Source: Lentisphaerota bacterium (GTDB taxonomy: Bacteria; Verrucomicrobiota; Kiritimatiellia; RFP12; UBA1067). Taken from it: a stretch of 7,097 bases of DNA. The stretch lies in assembly GCA_015061765.1 (NCBI GenBank), contig SUVZ01000192.1, forward strand, positions 1 to 7,097, read 5' to 3'. Positions 1 to 6,813 of the stretch are shown piece after piece. The first letter of the stretch is position 1. Every line of letters begins with the position of its first letter. A program made the translations under genes and the position numbers. The notes below the pieces were generated by a model, which was given only the letters and a program-made list of their open reading frames with translations, did not search any database and had not been told where the DNA came from.

Positions 1-2
1 AA

Positions 3-65
3 ATGTCAAATCTATGTCAAGTTTATGTCAAATCTATGTCAAATTTTTTTGACATAAATTTGACA
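3..65. repeat. 11-bp TGTCAAA direct/inverted repeat array with long hairpin
   Basis: Four consecutive 11-bp units begin at 3, 14, 25 and 36 (ATGTCAAATCT, ATGTCAAGTTT, ATGTCAAATCT, ATGTCAAATTT). After a T run, inverted copies follow at 48-56 and 59-65. Bases 26-43 pair with 48-65 around a TTTT loop, with 17 of 18 positions matched (C34/A57 is the mismatch). Each unit contains TTGACA, four times on the minus strand and twice on the plus strand. The 11-bp period is close to one helical turn, so repeated protein sites on one DNA face are possible. It lies 3' of the minus-strand operon. No -10 box is seen 16-18 bases after the plus-strand TTGACA copies, so a promoter is not supported. Confidence 0.85.
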
Positions 66-91
66 ATTCAGCCCAGGCTAACTTTTCCGAC

Positions 92-167
92 ACCTTCCGA
101 CGGAGGGTCTGTCCCCACGTTCGTCCAACAGCTTCCGACGGAGGGTCTGTCCCCACGTTCGTCCAAC
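92..167. repeat. Two tandem copies of a 38-bp repeat
   Basis: A 36-base identical sequence lies at 94-129 and again at 132-167, giving a 38-base period; the two linker bases differ (AC before the first copy, AG before the second). It begins CTTCCGACGGAGGGTCTGTC and ends with CGTTCGTCCAAC. A fragment of the same head (TTCCGAC) occurs at 85-91. The core on the minus strand reads GGGGACAGACCC. Internal pairing is weak (GACG 99-102 with CGTC 122-125, GGG 105-107 with CCC 113-115). A 2-base gap rules out a CRISPR array. A dispersed intergenic repeat of REP or MITE type is inferred; no transposase is present in the window. Confidence 0.85.
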
Positions 168-184
168 TCCAAAGCTATCCAAAT

Positions 185-202
185 TACACTCTTTTAAGTG
201 TA
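185..202 (-). terminator. Small hairpin downstream of the GH gene, possible weak terminator
   Basis: TACACT (185-190) pairs perfectly with AGTGTA (197-202) around a 6-base loop, 34 bases past the stop codon of the GH-like gene on the minus strand. Read on the minus strand it is followed only by AATTTGG, so the U tract is poor and the stem is AT-rich. It is the only hairpin between the stop codon and the repeats, but efficient intrinsic termination is doubtful. Confidence 0.25.
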
Positions 203-236
203 TTGCCCCTCGAAATAAATATTTCCGCCGGATGAA

Positions 237-1757
237 TCAAAGCAGATCGAGCACCGCACGTTCAGTCACGAAGCAGGGAGAATCGTATGCGGGAATCCGC
301 ACAAAGGTAATGCCGTCGGCATGTTTAATCTGGTTTTCAGGCGGAATTTCATATACCCAACCGGTGATGAGATCAACCCAGACAGGATTCTTGAATTCAT
401 TACCGCTCCACTCGAAAATGACCTCACGAGTCGTCAAAGAATCACTCGGCTTCCCAGATTGAGGATCAATGACGGCATCATATTCCACTCTCGTTCCACC
501 TTCTCGCTTCGTGCAGATCATCCTGCCTTTTTCCCAGAAGACGAAAAGCGGCTCACACTTTCGCGTTTGATACTCAAAGAGTGCGATTGAAGGATCGGTT
601 ATGTAAATTTTCTTTTCTGGGATGCGAATAAGACTGGAGTTGAATACCGACACCATGTTCTGAATCGCGTAATAGGCGCGCTTCACCTGAATGATATCGT
701 TCTTCGAATTGAGCCGCAGATATCCCTTACGGTTGCAGAACGGCACCTCAAACGTTGGCGGCGCATAGTTTATGTCCACAATACAGAAGAGACCGGACTC
801 CACATCGTGCCCCAAATCGCCCAATGCACGACGCAGATCATACTTTGCCTGACTCAGCTCGCTCCACGGAATATATCTGAGCGCAAGAGTCGCAAGAAAT
901 TCACTGGCGGTGCCGTTCTCGCCCTGACGAAGCTTGGCATGCGGCGCATATTTCGCGATAACAGCCTTGCGCGCGGCATCTGTTTCATACGAAAGATCCG
1001 GATTGGCGATATATCCATGATAGATGAAAGTGTCGAAAAGTTTCACATCCTCGCCCATCGGCTCAATAAAAGCTTCCAACCGTTCAGGGCTCGCACTTGC
1101 AAGCGAAAGACCGTGCAACCGGCAATCCGGCATGTGCTTTTTAAGAATCTTTGCGCTTCGGATGTTGAAAGTGGCGACCATATCCGGTGAGTTGTTGCCG
1201 CGACGCAAATCCGGCTCGTTCCACATAGCCCATTCCTTGACGCGCCTTTTGAAGTGATTGGCAAGGAAATCGACCCAACGGTCCCACTCTTTCAAGCCTT
1301 CTGGCGTTTTAGGAATGCCGTCCGCAAGCCCCGCGCCGCCTGCGCCAGGATAGATCGGATTGCCGTAGCTGAGCTCTAGAAGCGGTTCGATGTCGTGTGC
1401 CAGGCACCAATCGACTATATGATCGAGCCATGCGACGTCAACCTTGCCCTTCACCCGTTCGCTCTTCGCCCAGCCGGTGAGGATGCGGATCTTGTTCACG
1501 CCCAACGGCTCAAGATAGTCGCGGTATTTGTCGAAGTCTACAAAGTCGCGGTCAACAGGAGCGCCGTCGATGGTGAAGTTGCTGTTTCCCACTTCCTTCA
1601 CGCTTTTCGGCTTAAGGCAACCGATCTTCTTCAACGGCACCTGAAGCTGGGTCGCGTTGCGGTCAGGTCCAGTCTTAAGAAGCGGCGGCAAAGCGCCATA
1701 TCCAACAGATGCGGCTAATCCCAGCAAGCCGATTATTACTGCATATTTTTCTTTCAT
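237..1757 (-). CDS. Secreted clan GH-A glycoside hydrolase, GH39-like
   Basis: 506 residues. A signal peptide is visible (KEK, then a hydrophobic stretch to about residue 20, likely cut near GYG/A). The body reads as a TIM barrel: DRDFVDFDKYRDYLEPLG (69-86), GWAKSE (95-100), SYGNPIYPG (130-138), WAMWNEPD (176-183) and RQGENG (277-282). In clan GH-A retaining enzymes the Glu of NEP (E181) is the acid/base, and a Glu on strand 7, here probably E280, is the nucleophile. After about residue 370 a beta-sandwich-like C-terminal domain follows. Length is normal for secreted GH39/GH5-like proteins. Start choice: GAGGA (1763-1767) lies 5 nt before ATG 1757, while the longer ORF's ATG at 1769 has only a weak site. 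It is the last gene of the apparent operon. Beta-glycosidase activity is a family inference; substrate and exact GH family are unknown. Confidence 0.85.
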   Translation of the reverse strand: MKEKYAVIIGLLGLAASVGYGALPPLLKTGPDRNATQLQVPLKKIGCLKPKSVKEVGNSNFTIDGAPVDRDFVDFDKYRDYLEPLGVNKIRILTGWAKSERVKGKVDVAWLDHIVDWCLAHDIEPLLELSYGNPIYPGAGGAGLADGIPKTPEGLKEWDRWVDFLANHFKRRVKEWAMWNEPDLRRGNNSPDMVATFNIRSAKILKKHMPDCRLHGLSLASASPERLEAFIEPMGEDVKLFDTFIYHGYIANPDLSYETDAARKAVIAKYAPHAKLRQGENGTASEFLATLALRYIPWSELSQAKYDLRRALGDLGHDVESGLFCIVDINYAPPTFEVPFCNRKGYLRLNSKNDIIQVKRAYYAIQNMVSVFNSSLIRIPEKKIYITDPSIALFEYQTRKCEPLFVFWEKGRMICTKREGGTRVEYDAVIDPQSGKPSDSLTTREVIFEWSGNEFKNPVWVDLITGWVYEIPPENQIKHADGITFVRIPAYDSPCFVTERAVLDLL

Positions 1758-1767
1758 CTTTTTCCTC
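1758..1767 (-). promoter_or_regulatory. Shine-Dalgarno deciding the GH start
   Basis: On the minus strand GAGGA (1767-1763) is followed by a 5-base spacer and ATG (1757-1755). This motif overlaps the alternative ATG at 1769-1767, so that upstream start would be within the ribosome footprint. It favours a 506-residue product. Confidence 0.6.
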
Positions 1768-1796
1768 ATTTTTCATCTCTTACTCGGTTGTGCATT

Positions 1797-1823
1797 GCCC
1801 CTTTGGTGCTAGGGGCCATCCCC
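1797..1823 (-). promoter_or_regulatory. Two mutually exclusive hairpins upstream of the GH gene
   Basis: GCCCC (1797-1801) can pair with GGGGC (1812-1816). The same GGGG (1812-1815) can instead pair with CCCC (1820-1823). The competing stems sit about 40 bases upstream of the GH start, in the 102-base gap between the 61-residue ORF and the GH gene. Stems are only 4-5 bp, so a regulatory role is speculative; no U tract follows on the minus strand. I see nothing else in this gap. Confidence 0.2.
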
Positions 1824-1859
1824 AATCGCCGAATATGGTGCGCCTTGGATTATGCGCCC

Positions 1860-2045
1860 TTATTGCACATTCGACTTCAGCAGACGCTCTTTCGCAAACT
1901 TCGGCGCCGATTTCCCTGCCGCCTTGGCATTGGCTTCGAAACTGGAGTATTCTTCAGCCGTCAATTCAACTGTTATTGGGTATGCGCCAAGGATACGATC
2001 GAATTCGGCAAGAATCTTTCCCTTCATGGACTCATCAACGCCCAT
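1860..2045 (-). CDS. Small protein, possible ribbon-helix-helix fold
   Basis: 61 residues, located between the DUF4838 gene and the GH gene on the same strand. The first half (MKGKILAEFDRILGAYP, residues 7-24) looks helical. Residues 25-58 follow the order of a ribbon-helix-helix (Arc/MetJ/MobC-like) unit: a strand (ITVELT), a helix (AEEYSSFEANAKAAGK) and a second helix (SAPKFAKERLLKS). Such proteins are usually DNA-binding regulators, antitoxins or mobilization accessory factors; no toxin or relaxase gene is adjacent. The reading frame stays open upstream to 2093 without a usual start codon, and no clear Shine-Dalgarno precedes ATG 2045 or the internal ATG at 2027. It may therefore be a 5'-truncated remnant. 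Expression and function are uncertain. Confidence 0.5.
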   Translation of the reverse strand: MGVDESMKGKILAEFDRILGAYPITVELTAEEYSSFEANAKAAGKSAPKFAKERLLKSNVQ

Positions 2046-2051
2046 CGTCTT

Positions 2052-2064
2052 GAGGGCAGCCCTC
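2052..2064 (-). other. GAGGG-CAG-CCCTC hairpin before the small ORF
   Basis: A perfect 5-bp GC-rich stem (2052-2056 with 2060-2064) with a 3-base loop lies 6 bases upstream of ATG 2045. It contains the only purine-rich SD-like tract near that start, so it could mask it. No T run follows, so it is not a typical terminator for the DUF4838 gene. Confidence 0.25.
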
Positions 2065-2134
2065 TCTACCGTGCGGTTTGCGCAACAGTCAAGTCAACAT
2101 GCACCGCATCATCTTCTGCCTATTTTTCGTTCAG

Positions 2135-4042
2135 TCACCGGGATTTCTTGGATGTTTCAGCCTTACTGTCCGCAGGAACAGCTCTCATCTCCTTGATACG
2201 ATTCCAAAGCGGCCTTTCAGACCGACCATCATAGAAGAAACGCCTCCATTCCTCACGCATGTCGTTATCGGCAGATCCGTGGCGAAGCCGAAATTCAAGC
2301 AGCCTGTCCGCAGCCTCGATAAACGCCGCCCCGGCATCTTTTGAATAGCCTTTATTTATAAAGTCCATCGTAAGCATGCCATGCTCGACGACGAGCTTGA
2401 CCTCCATTATGCGTTTGCGCTCGGCATCCGTCAGGCCGGTGCGCGCCAGCGCCTTGTCGATTACGGCGATGTCGCCGTTTAGATCCGCCATGCTGTGCGC
2501 CTTGTACCCAATAAGCGCGAGCTCGCCGTCATCCAATGCTTTCATGACAAGCAGATTTCCGTCTTGGGCCGCGCGCGCCGCCTCACCGCGGATGCGAACG
2601 CGCGAATAGTACTCTTTCATGTCTCCGGCGGCGGTTCCGAACTGGCTCAGATAGTCACGTTCCATCTCATCGAACGTCAGGTTCGGATTCGCTATCACAC
2701 GGGCAAGCGCATAGAATTCAAACATGACCGCCATCGAACCGAAACGCCTCCAGTTGTCATGATCCACGCCTATCATGCCCAGTTTGGCGTTTGCCTTGAA
2801 GTCCTCGAAGAAATACCGTTCCAATCCTCGCGGCAGCGCAACCCTGGAACACAGATAATTGGGCCTGACGAAATACTCCTTCATTCCCATATCCTTCCAT
2901 CCCTGAATGATCTTGTTGGAGTCGTCATATAGAGACGGCACTACGCCAACAATCATATTGTCAGGATATTCAATCCTCCAGCGACGCGGCGGATAACGAT
3001 AATTGGTGTAACTGTACGCAATTATCTTCACGTCTGGACGGATCTTGATCGCCTTTTTGGCGAGTTGATTCCAGAGCCACACCTGTCTGTCGGACTTGTG
3101 GTTGAGAAAATCCTCGCCCGGCTTGTCCGCATCAAGTGCTCGACAGCCTTCGCACCGGCAATGTGTCGTACGGGAGTCGGTCGCGCAGACGTTAAGATAC
3201 CTGTTTGTGCCCGCTTCGCACCAGTCGCGGATTATCTGATCATGGACTCCGGGATTGGAATGGCACAGATGTATCCACTTCCCTCGCTCTTTGATATGGT
3301 GGCCTCGCTGCTTTCCGGTCCACATTGCCATAAAATGCTGATTCGTCGTTCCGTAGAACCTGTCATTCCATTTCATGAACGCATGTCCGTATCCGTAGGT
3401 CGCACGCGTCAGAAGACGCATGCGCCACTGCCAGACCCGAGCGTCCCAATATTCATCCTGCAGCGCTTTAAGCGTAGGCTTCAGCTCCTTGGGCGTTATG
3501 TCATCTTTTTCAAACCCACGATTCATGTTCTTCTTCTTCGGAGCGGCATATATACGAATGTCGCTTCTCTCCAAAGGTGGATAGAATCTGTATTTCCAGT
3601 CATCAGGAATATTCACCCTAGTCCTCTGCGTGTAGAGAATCCCTTCATCTCCCGGACGCACCCATTTGACGCCAAGCAGCTCGTCAAGAAAACCGAAAAC
3701 TGCCAGCACCGTCCCGCGTCCCCTGTTCTCACTCAGTTCGCCGTCGTCGCCCCAGAAGTACAGCGCGCCGCCATCAACCATTGCATGGGATTCCCATGCT
3801 TTTGCGGCAGTTCCTTTCGGAGCGACGCGCCCGATCACGAATTCAAATCCGTCCTTCGCCGGTTTCCTTTCTCCGGCAATGAGAAGCAGATGCTTTTCCA
3901 GTTCCTCAGCGGCGATTTTCTGATTCCGGTTTGCCGGGTTCACAACCGTGATTCGCGCCGTGCGCAGATCGATCTCGCCAGCCTGCCCGGACACGCCGAG
4001 CATCGCGATTACTCCAAACAATAGAGTCTTGATTCGTTTCAT
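2135..4042 (-). CDS. Secreted DUF4838 domain protein
   Basis: 635 residues. Signal peptide MKRIKTLLFGVIAMLGVSGQ(A), cut near residue 21-22. Residues ~25-140 resemble the N-terminal domain found in front of alpha-glucuronidases and GH20-type enzymes (AAEELEKHLLLIAG, 44-57; VLAVFGFLDELLGVKWVRPG, 112-131). Residues ~250-450 match DUF4838: WIHLCHSNPGV (256-266), a cysteine cluster CRCEGC (295-300), and IRPDVKIIAYSYTNYRYPP (334-352). The C-terminal ~180 residues are mostly helical and charged. The family is common in secreted proteins of Lentisphaerota, Planctomycetota and Bacteroidota and is thought to act on carbohydrates, but no reaction is established that I can name. Start choice: AAGGA (4051-4055) is 8 nt before ATG 4042; a GTG at 4075 would add 11 residues but lacks a good site and spoils the signal peptide. 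It starts 51 bases after the duplicated surface protein's stop, suggesting co-transcription. Confidence 0.85.
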   Translation of the reverse strand: MKRIKTLLFGVIAMLGVSGQAGEIDLRTARITVVNPANRNQKIAAEELEKHLLLIAGERKPAKDGFEFVIGRVAPKGTAAKAWESHAMVDGGALYFWGDDGELSENRGRGTVLAVFGFLDELLGVKWVRPGDEGILYTQRTRVNIPDDWKYRFYPPLERSDIRIYAAPKKKNMNRGFEKDDITPKELKPTLKALQDEYWDARVWQWRMRLLTRATYGYGHAFMKWNDRFYGTTNQHFMAMWTGKQRGHHIKERGKWIHLCHSNPGVHDQIIRDWCEAGTNRYLNVCATDSRTTHCRCEGCRALDADKPGEDFLNHKSDRQVWLWNQLAKKAIKIRPDVKIIAYSYTNYRYPPRRWRIEYPDNMIVGVVPSLYDDSNKIIQGWKDMGMKEYFVRPNYLCSRVALPRGLERYFFEDFKANAKLGMIGVDHDNWRRFGSMAVMFEFYALARVIANPNLTFDEMERDYLSQFGTAAGDMKEYYSRVRIRGEAARAAQDGNLLVMKALDDGELALIGYKAHSMADLNGDIAVIDKALARTGLTDAERKRIMEVKLVVEHGMLTMDFINKGYSKDAGAAFIEAADRLLEFRLRHGSADNDMREEWRRFFYDGRSERPLWNRIKEMRAVPADSKAETSKKSR

Positions 4043-4055
4043 TTTGTTTTTCCTT
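4043..4055 (-). promoter_or_regulatory. Shine-Dalgarno deciding the DUF4838 start
   Basis: AAGGA (4055-4051, minus strand) with an 8-base A-rich spacer precedes ATG 4042. The in-frame GTG at 4075 lies upstream of this motif and has no comparable site. Confidence 0.55.
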
Positions 4056-4093
4056 GTTTTAGCAGATATTTTCACTCAAAAAACCGCGCCGCG

Positions 4094-6808
4094 TCATCTG
4101 ACAGTCACGACAAAACCTTTCTTGGATACAGCAGCGGTAAAAATTGACAGACCTGTCTCTTCATCAGATAAGACATCTACACTCTTCACCGCGTATCCAT
4201 CGGCTTCCAAGGAGATGGAGAGCTTTCCCCTGACAGATTCTGCATCTTCCGTTTTCACCGTAAGCAATGCAACCGAATACGACGATCCCTCCAATTCCCC
4301 GTCCGCAGGAACCTCTATCCGAAGCGGGATATCGGTCGCAAACGGCGCAGACACCTTGTCGAATCGAGCGCCATACCGCTTAAGGTCTTCATTGCCCTCA
4401 CCGACATGCACGACAAGCGCAGTCTGGTTCGAGAATGCAAGATGTGCGCCGTTCAGTGCATCGCAATCGGTTATGGCAACACTGCCTGCGGTGACATCAA
4501 TGTGATGTCCGGCCTCCGTCGGGTTTTCAACGAACGCCCCCGAGTCAAAGAACCGAAGAGGTTGCCCCAATACGAGCATGCCCGGTCCTTCCTTGTAAAG
4601 ACGACCCGTCTTGAGCGTAATCGGCCAGTTTACCGTCAACATTCCTGATTCTTCCGGAACATGAATGCGACCGCCCAAATCACCGATCAAGATACCACGG
4701 TTTGACTCAGCTAAAAGAACTATATCCTTCCCTGTTGCCTTAAGCAGAGACAAATGATCCAATTGAAGCGCATCATACGTGATCTGATCAAGATTGCCGC
4801 CAAGTGCTGCAACATTCGTAAAGCAAAGTGTAGAAAAATTCTTATCTAAAGTCGATGCCGTCCTGCCCGAAACCTTTATTTTTCCCAAAAATCCCTCGTT
4901 CCGGCCGTTCAGGCAATACGTTCCACTAAACGCATCCGTTCCACCCTGCGGTTTTGCATGGACAATACCGCAGCCAAACACATCCGAGTCAACATTGAAT
5001 GTTTGCCCAAGGTATGCACAAACCTGAAGTTCCGACCCATTCGGAATGGTTATCTTCCCGTCAACGGTCACCGTAGTTTTGGCAGTCCATATTGCACCCA
5101 CACCATCCACCCGCAAATCATTGAATACGGCAGCACCGCTACCTGAATGGCATATCCAAAATGTGCACCCGGTTTTCAGTATAAGCGTACTGAACATGTC
5201 ATAGACGGTATCCTCATTACGTTTCGTGACATACGGCGTCCACAAATGGGAATTTTCATTATCGTACACCGTACCTGCAACATAAGCCGGCCCTGGATAT
5301 GGTGTCTTTCCGTTAGACCACGCTTCTGCTACATCAAACGGAGATGTTTCATTATTCTGCAACTTCCGCAAATTATTGATGTTGACATTTACAGACTTCT
5401 TATCTTCGCCAGGCAAACCTTCATACCTTACCGCCTCACGAAGAGAAGCCTTGAACGTAACGGTTCCATCCTCTTCATTGGCTAATTCAAGTATCTCATC
5501 GAGAATATATCCATCAACCCCAAGCCTGACCAAAAGTTTCGATGCTGTAGCATTCGCATCCTCAGCTTTAACCGTAATTAGCGAAACGGTATAAATCAAT
5601 TCAGTCAAGGCTACGCCATCGGGAACTTCCAACCGTATAGGCATATCGGTTGCGAGCGGAGCGGATATCTTGTCACACCGTACGCCATAACGTTTCAGAT
5701 CGCCATCAGGCGGCATGACGGACATTACCATTTCCGTATTGTTAGAGAATGCAATACGCGCACCGTTCAGCGCATCGCAATCGGTAACCGCAACGCTGCC
5801 TGCCGTGACATCAATGTAATGACCGTCATCCGTCGGGTTTTCGACGGACACTCCCGAATCAAAAAAACGGAGAGGTTTCCCCAGCACAAGCCGACCAGCC
5901 CCCTCCTTGTAAAGGTGGCAATCCTTCTTGAGTGTAATCGGCCAGTTTACTGTCAGCGCACCTGCTTCGTCCGGAATGTTGATGCGAGCGCCTCTGGAAT
6001 CGATCAGCATGCCACGATTGGATTCTCCGTCCAAAATGACGCCATTGCCATCAATCTTCAACACAGCCATGTTAAATATATGCAAGGCATCATAAGTAAA
6101 TTCCGGAAGCGCACCGCCAAGAGCAATTGAATTTGTAATGGACAACGTAACGTAATTGCCATCAAGAGATGGCAAAGGTTTGTTCGACCTCGAACGGGAA
6201 GACACCTTGATCTTGCCGACAAATCCATTATTCATTCCTCGCAATGAATAATTCGCTTTGCGGGAATCTGTACCAGCTCGTGCTATAAAATAAATTGTTC
6301 CGGATCCGGAAACATCGGAATCAACACAAAAGTCACGGTTTTTGTATGCATGAAACTGCACTTCAGAATCAGCTTCAACCCTGATTTTCCCGTCAAGTGT
6401 TACACGGCCAATATCTGGCATCGATACCGTAGGAGTGCCCTCAAACCGCAAATCTTCAAATGTTGTCGTCACATCCGAAGAACTGCTTCTAATGAAAAAT
6501 TCGCAGCCGGTTTTTATGGTCAATCTGCTGAACATATCATAAACGGTATCCTTCTGCGCTTTCGGAGTCCACAGTATGGAATTCGCATTGTTCGTCTGCC
6601 CGGCGACATATGTGAAACCTCTTTGCGGAATCTCACCGTCACTCCAGGCTGCTCCATTTGTGAATGGAGACGGAAAGTCATTGTTGACGACCAAGAGACT
6701 TGATGAAGAAGGAGCTCCTTCAACGCCAATGAAGTTCACCTCAGGAAATGTCTCTTCGACGGCGAAAGCAACAAAAGGGATACACGCAATAACAAGCAGT
6801 CGTTTCAT
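4094..6808 (-). CDS. Secreted beta-repeat protein with a large internal duplication (autotransporter-associated repeat type)
   Basis: 904 residues. Signal peptide MKRLLVIACIPFVAFA, cut before VEE. The mature protein is two tandem copies of a ~410-residue unit (about 45-457 and 487-897). Each copy holds, in order, AWS(D/N)G, YVAG, LWTP, DTVYDMFS, LKTG or IKTG, VDSDV, GKIKVS, ESNRG, LTVNWPITLK, LYKEG-G-LVLG, LRFFDSG, IDVTAGSVA, TDCDALNGA and DLKRYG. The LYKEGAGRLVLG...DVTAGSVAVTD stretch has the spacing of the autotransporter-associated beta-strand repeat (PATR type), suggesting a beta-helix. No C-terminal outer-membrane barrel, LPXTG, PEP-CTERM or dockerin-like tail is visible; the chain ends GFVVTVR. 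Start choice: AAAGGA (6820-6825) is 11 nt before ATG 6808; an in-frame GTG at 6817 is too close to it. A surface or adhesive role is inferred; no catalytic motif is seen. Confidence 0.8.
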   Translation of the reverse strand: MKRLLVIACIPFVAFAVEETFPEVNFIGVEGAPSSSSLLVVNNDFPSPFTNGAAWSDGEIPQRGFTYVAGQTNNANSILWTPKAQKDTVYDMFSRLTIKTGCEFFIRSSSSDVTTTFEDLRFEGTPTVSMPDIGRVTLDGKIRVEADSEVQFHAYKNRDFCVDSDVSGSGTIYFIARAGTDSRKANYSLRGMNNGFVGKIKVSSRSRSNKPLPSLDGNYVTLSITNSIALGGALPEFTYDALHIFNMAVLKIDGNGVILDGESNRGMLIDSRGARINIPDEAGALTVNWPITLKKDCHLYKEGAGRLVLGKPLRFFDSGVSVENPTDDGHYIDVTAGSVAVTDCDALNGARIAFSNNTEMVMSVMPPDGDLKRYGVRCDKISAPLATDMPIRLEVPDGVALTELIYTVSLITVKAEDANATASKLLVRLGVDGYILDEILELANEEDGTVTFKASLREAVRYEGLPGEDKKSVNVNINNLRKLQNNETSPFDVAEAWSNGKTPYPGPAYVAGTVYDNENSHLWTPYVTKRNEDTVYDMFSTLILKTGCTFWICHSGSGAAVFNDLRVDGVGAIWTAKTTVTVDGKITIPNGSELQVCAYLGQTFNVDSDVFGCGIVHAKPQGGTDAFSGTYCLNGRNEGFLGKIKVSGRTASTLDKNFSTLCFTNVAALGGNLDQITYDALQLDHLSLLKATGKDIVLLAESNRGILIGDLGGRIHVPEESGMLTVNWPITLKTGRLYKEGPGMLVLGQPLRFFDSGAFVENPTEAGHHIDVTAGSVAITDCDALNGAHLAFSNQTALVVHVGEGNEDLKRYGARFDKVSAPFATDIPLRIEVPADGELEGSSYSVALLTVKTEDAESVRGKLSISLEADGYAVKSVDVLSDEETGLSIFTAAVSKKGFVVTVR
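4118..5350 (-). repeat. Internal duplication, second (C-terminal) copy
   Basis: C-terminal copy of the same duplication. It carries cysteines absent from the first copy (for example in FWICHSG, LQVCAY and GCGIVH) and lacks the first copy's KKDCH and VRCDK cysteines, so the copies have diverged in disulfide potential while keeping the backbone motifs. Boundaries are approximate. Confidence 0.85.
5438..6676 (-). repeat. Internal duplication, first (N-terminal) copy
   Basis: N-terminal copy of the ~1.24-kb intragenic duplication of the secreted beta-repeat gene. It aligns with 4118-5350 along the whole length, with small indels (the residue offset drifts between 438 and 446). Block 5762-5842 matches 4448-4528 at 70 of 81 bases by eye count. 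Boundaries are approximate. Confidence 0.85.
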
Positions 6809-6813
6809 GGCAA

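Noticed and set aside
49..90. Plus-strand promoter starting at TTGACA (49-54 or 60-65)
   Set aside because: No TATAAT-like hexamer occurs 16-18 bases downstream and no plus-strand gene follows.
92..167. CRISPR-like direct repeats
   Set aside because: Two 36-bp copies are separated by only 2 bases, so there is no spacer, and no cas gene is present.
3..197. 64-codon plus-strand ORF at the left edge
   Set aside because: It is a translation of the TGTCAAA array and the 38-bp repeats; the repeated peptide pieces reflect DNA repeats, not a protein family.
1788..2344. Overlapping plus-strand ORFs across the small ORF and the gap before the DUF4838 gene
   Set aside because: They overlap each other in several frames, show no domain or signal features, and cross the minus-strand genes.
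3065..4024. 319-codon plus-strand ORF opposite the DUF4838 gene
   Set aside because: It lies fully antisense to a gene with clear domain motifs and a signal peptide, its translation has no recognisable domain, and no ribosome binding site supports it.
4075..4100. Intrinsic terminator between the beta-repeat and DUF4838 genes (CGCGGCGCGG then T6 on the minus strand)
   Set aside because: The T run is present but the GC-rich part forms only a 3-bp stem, so a functional terminator is not supported.
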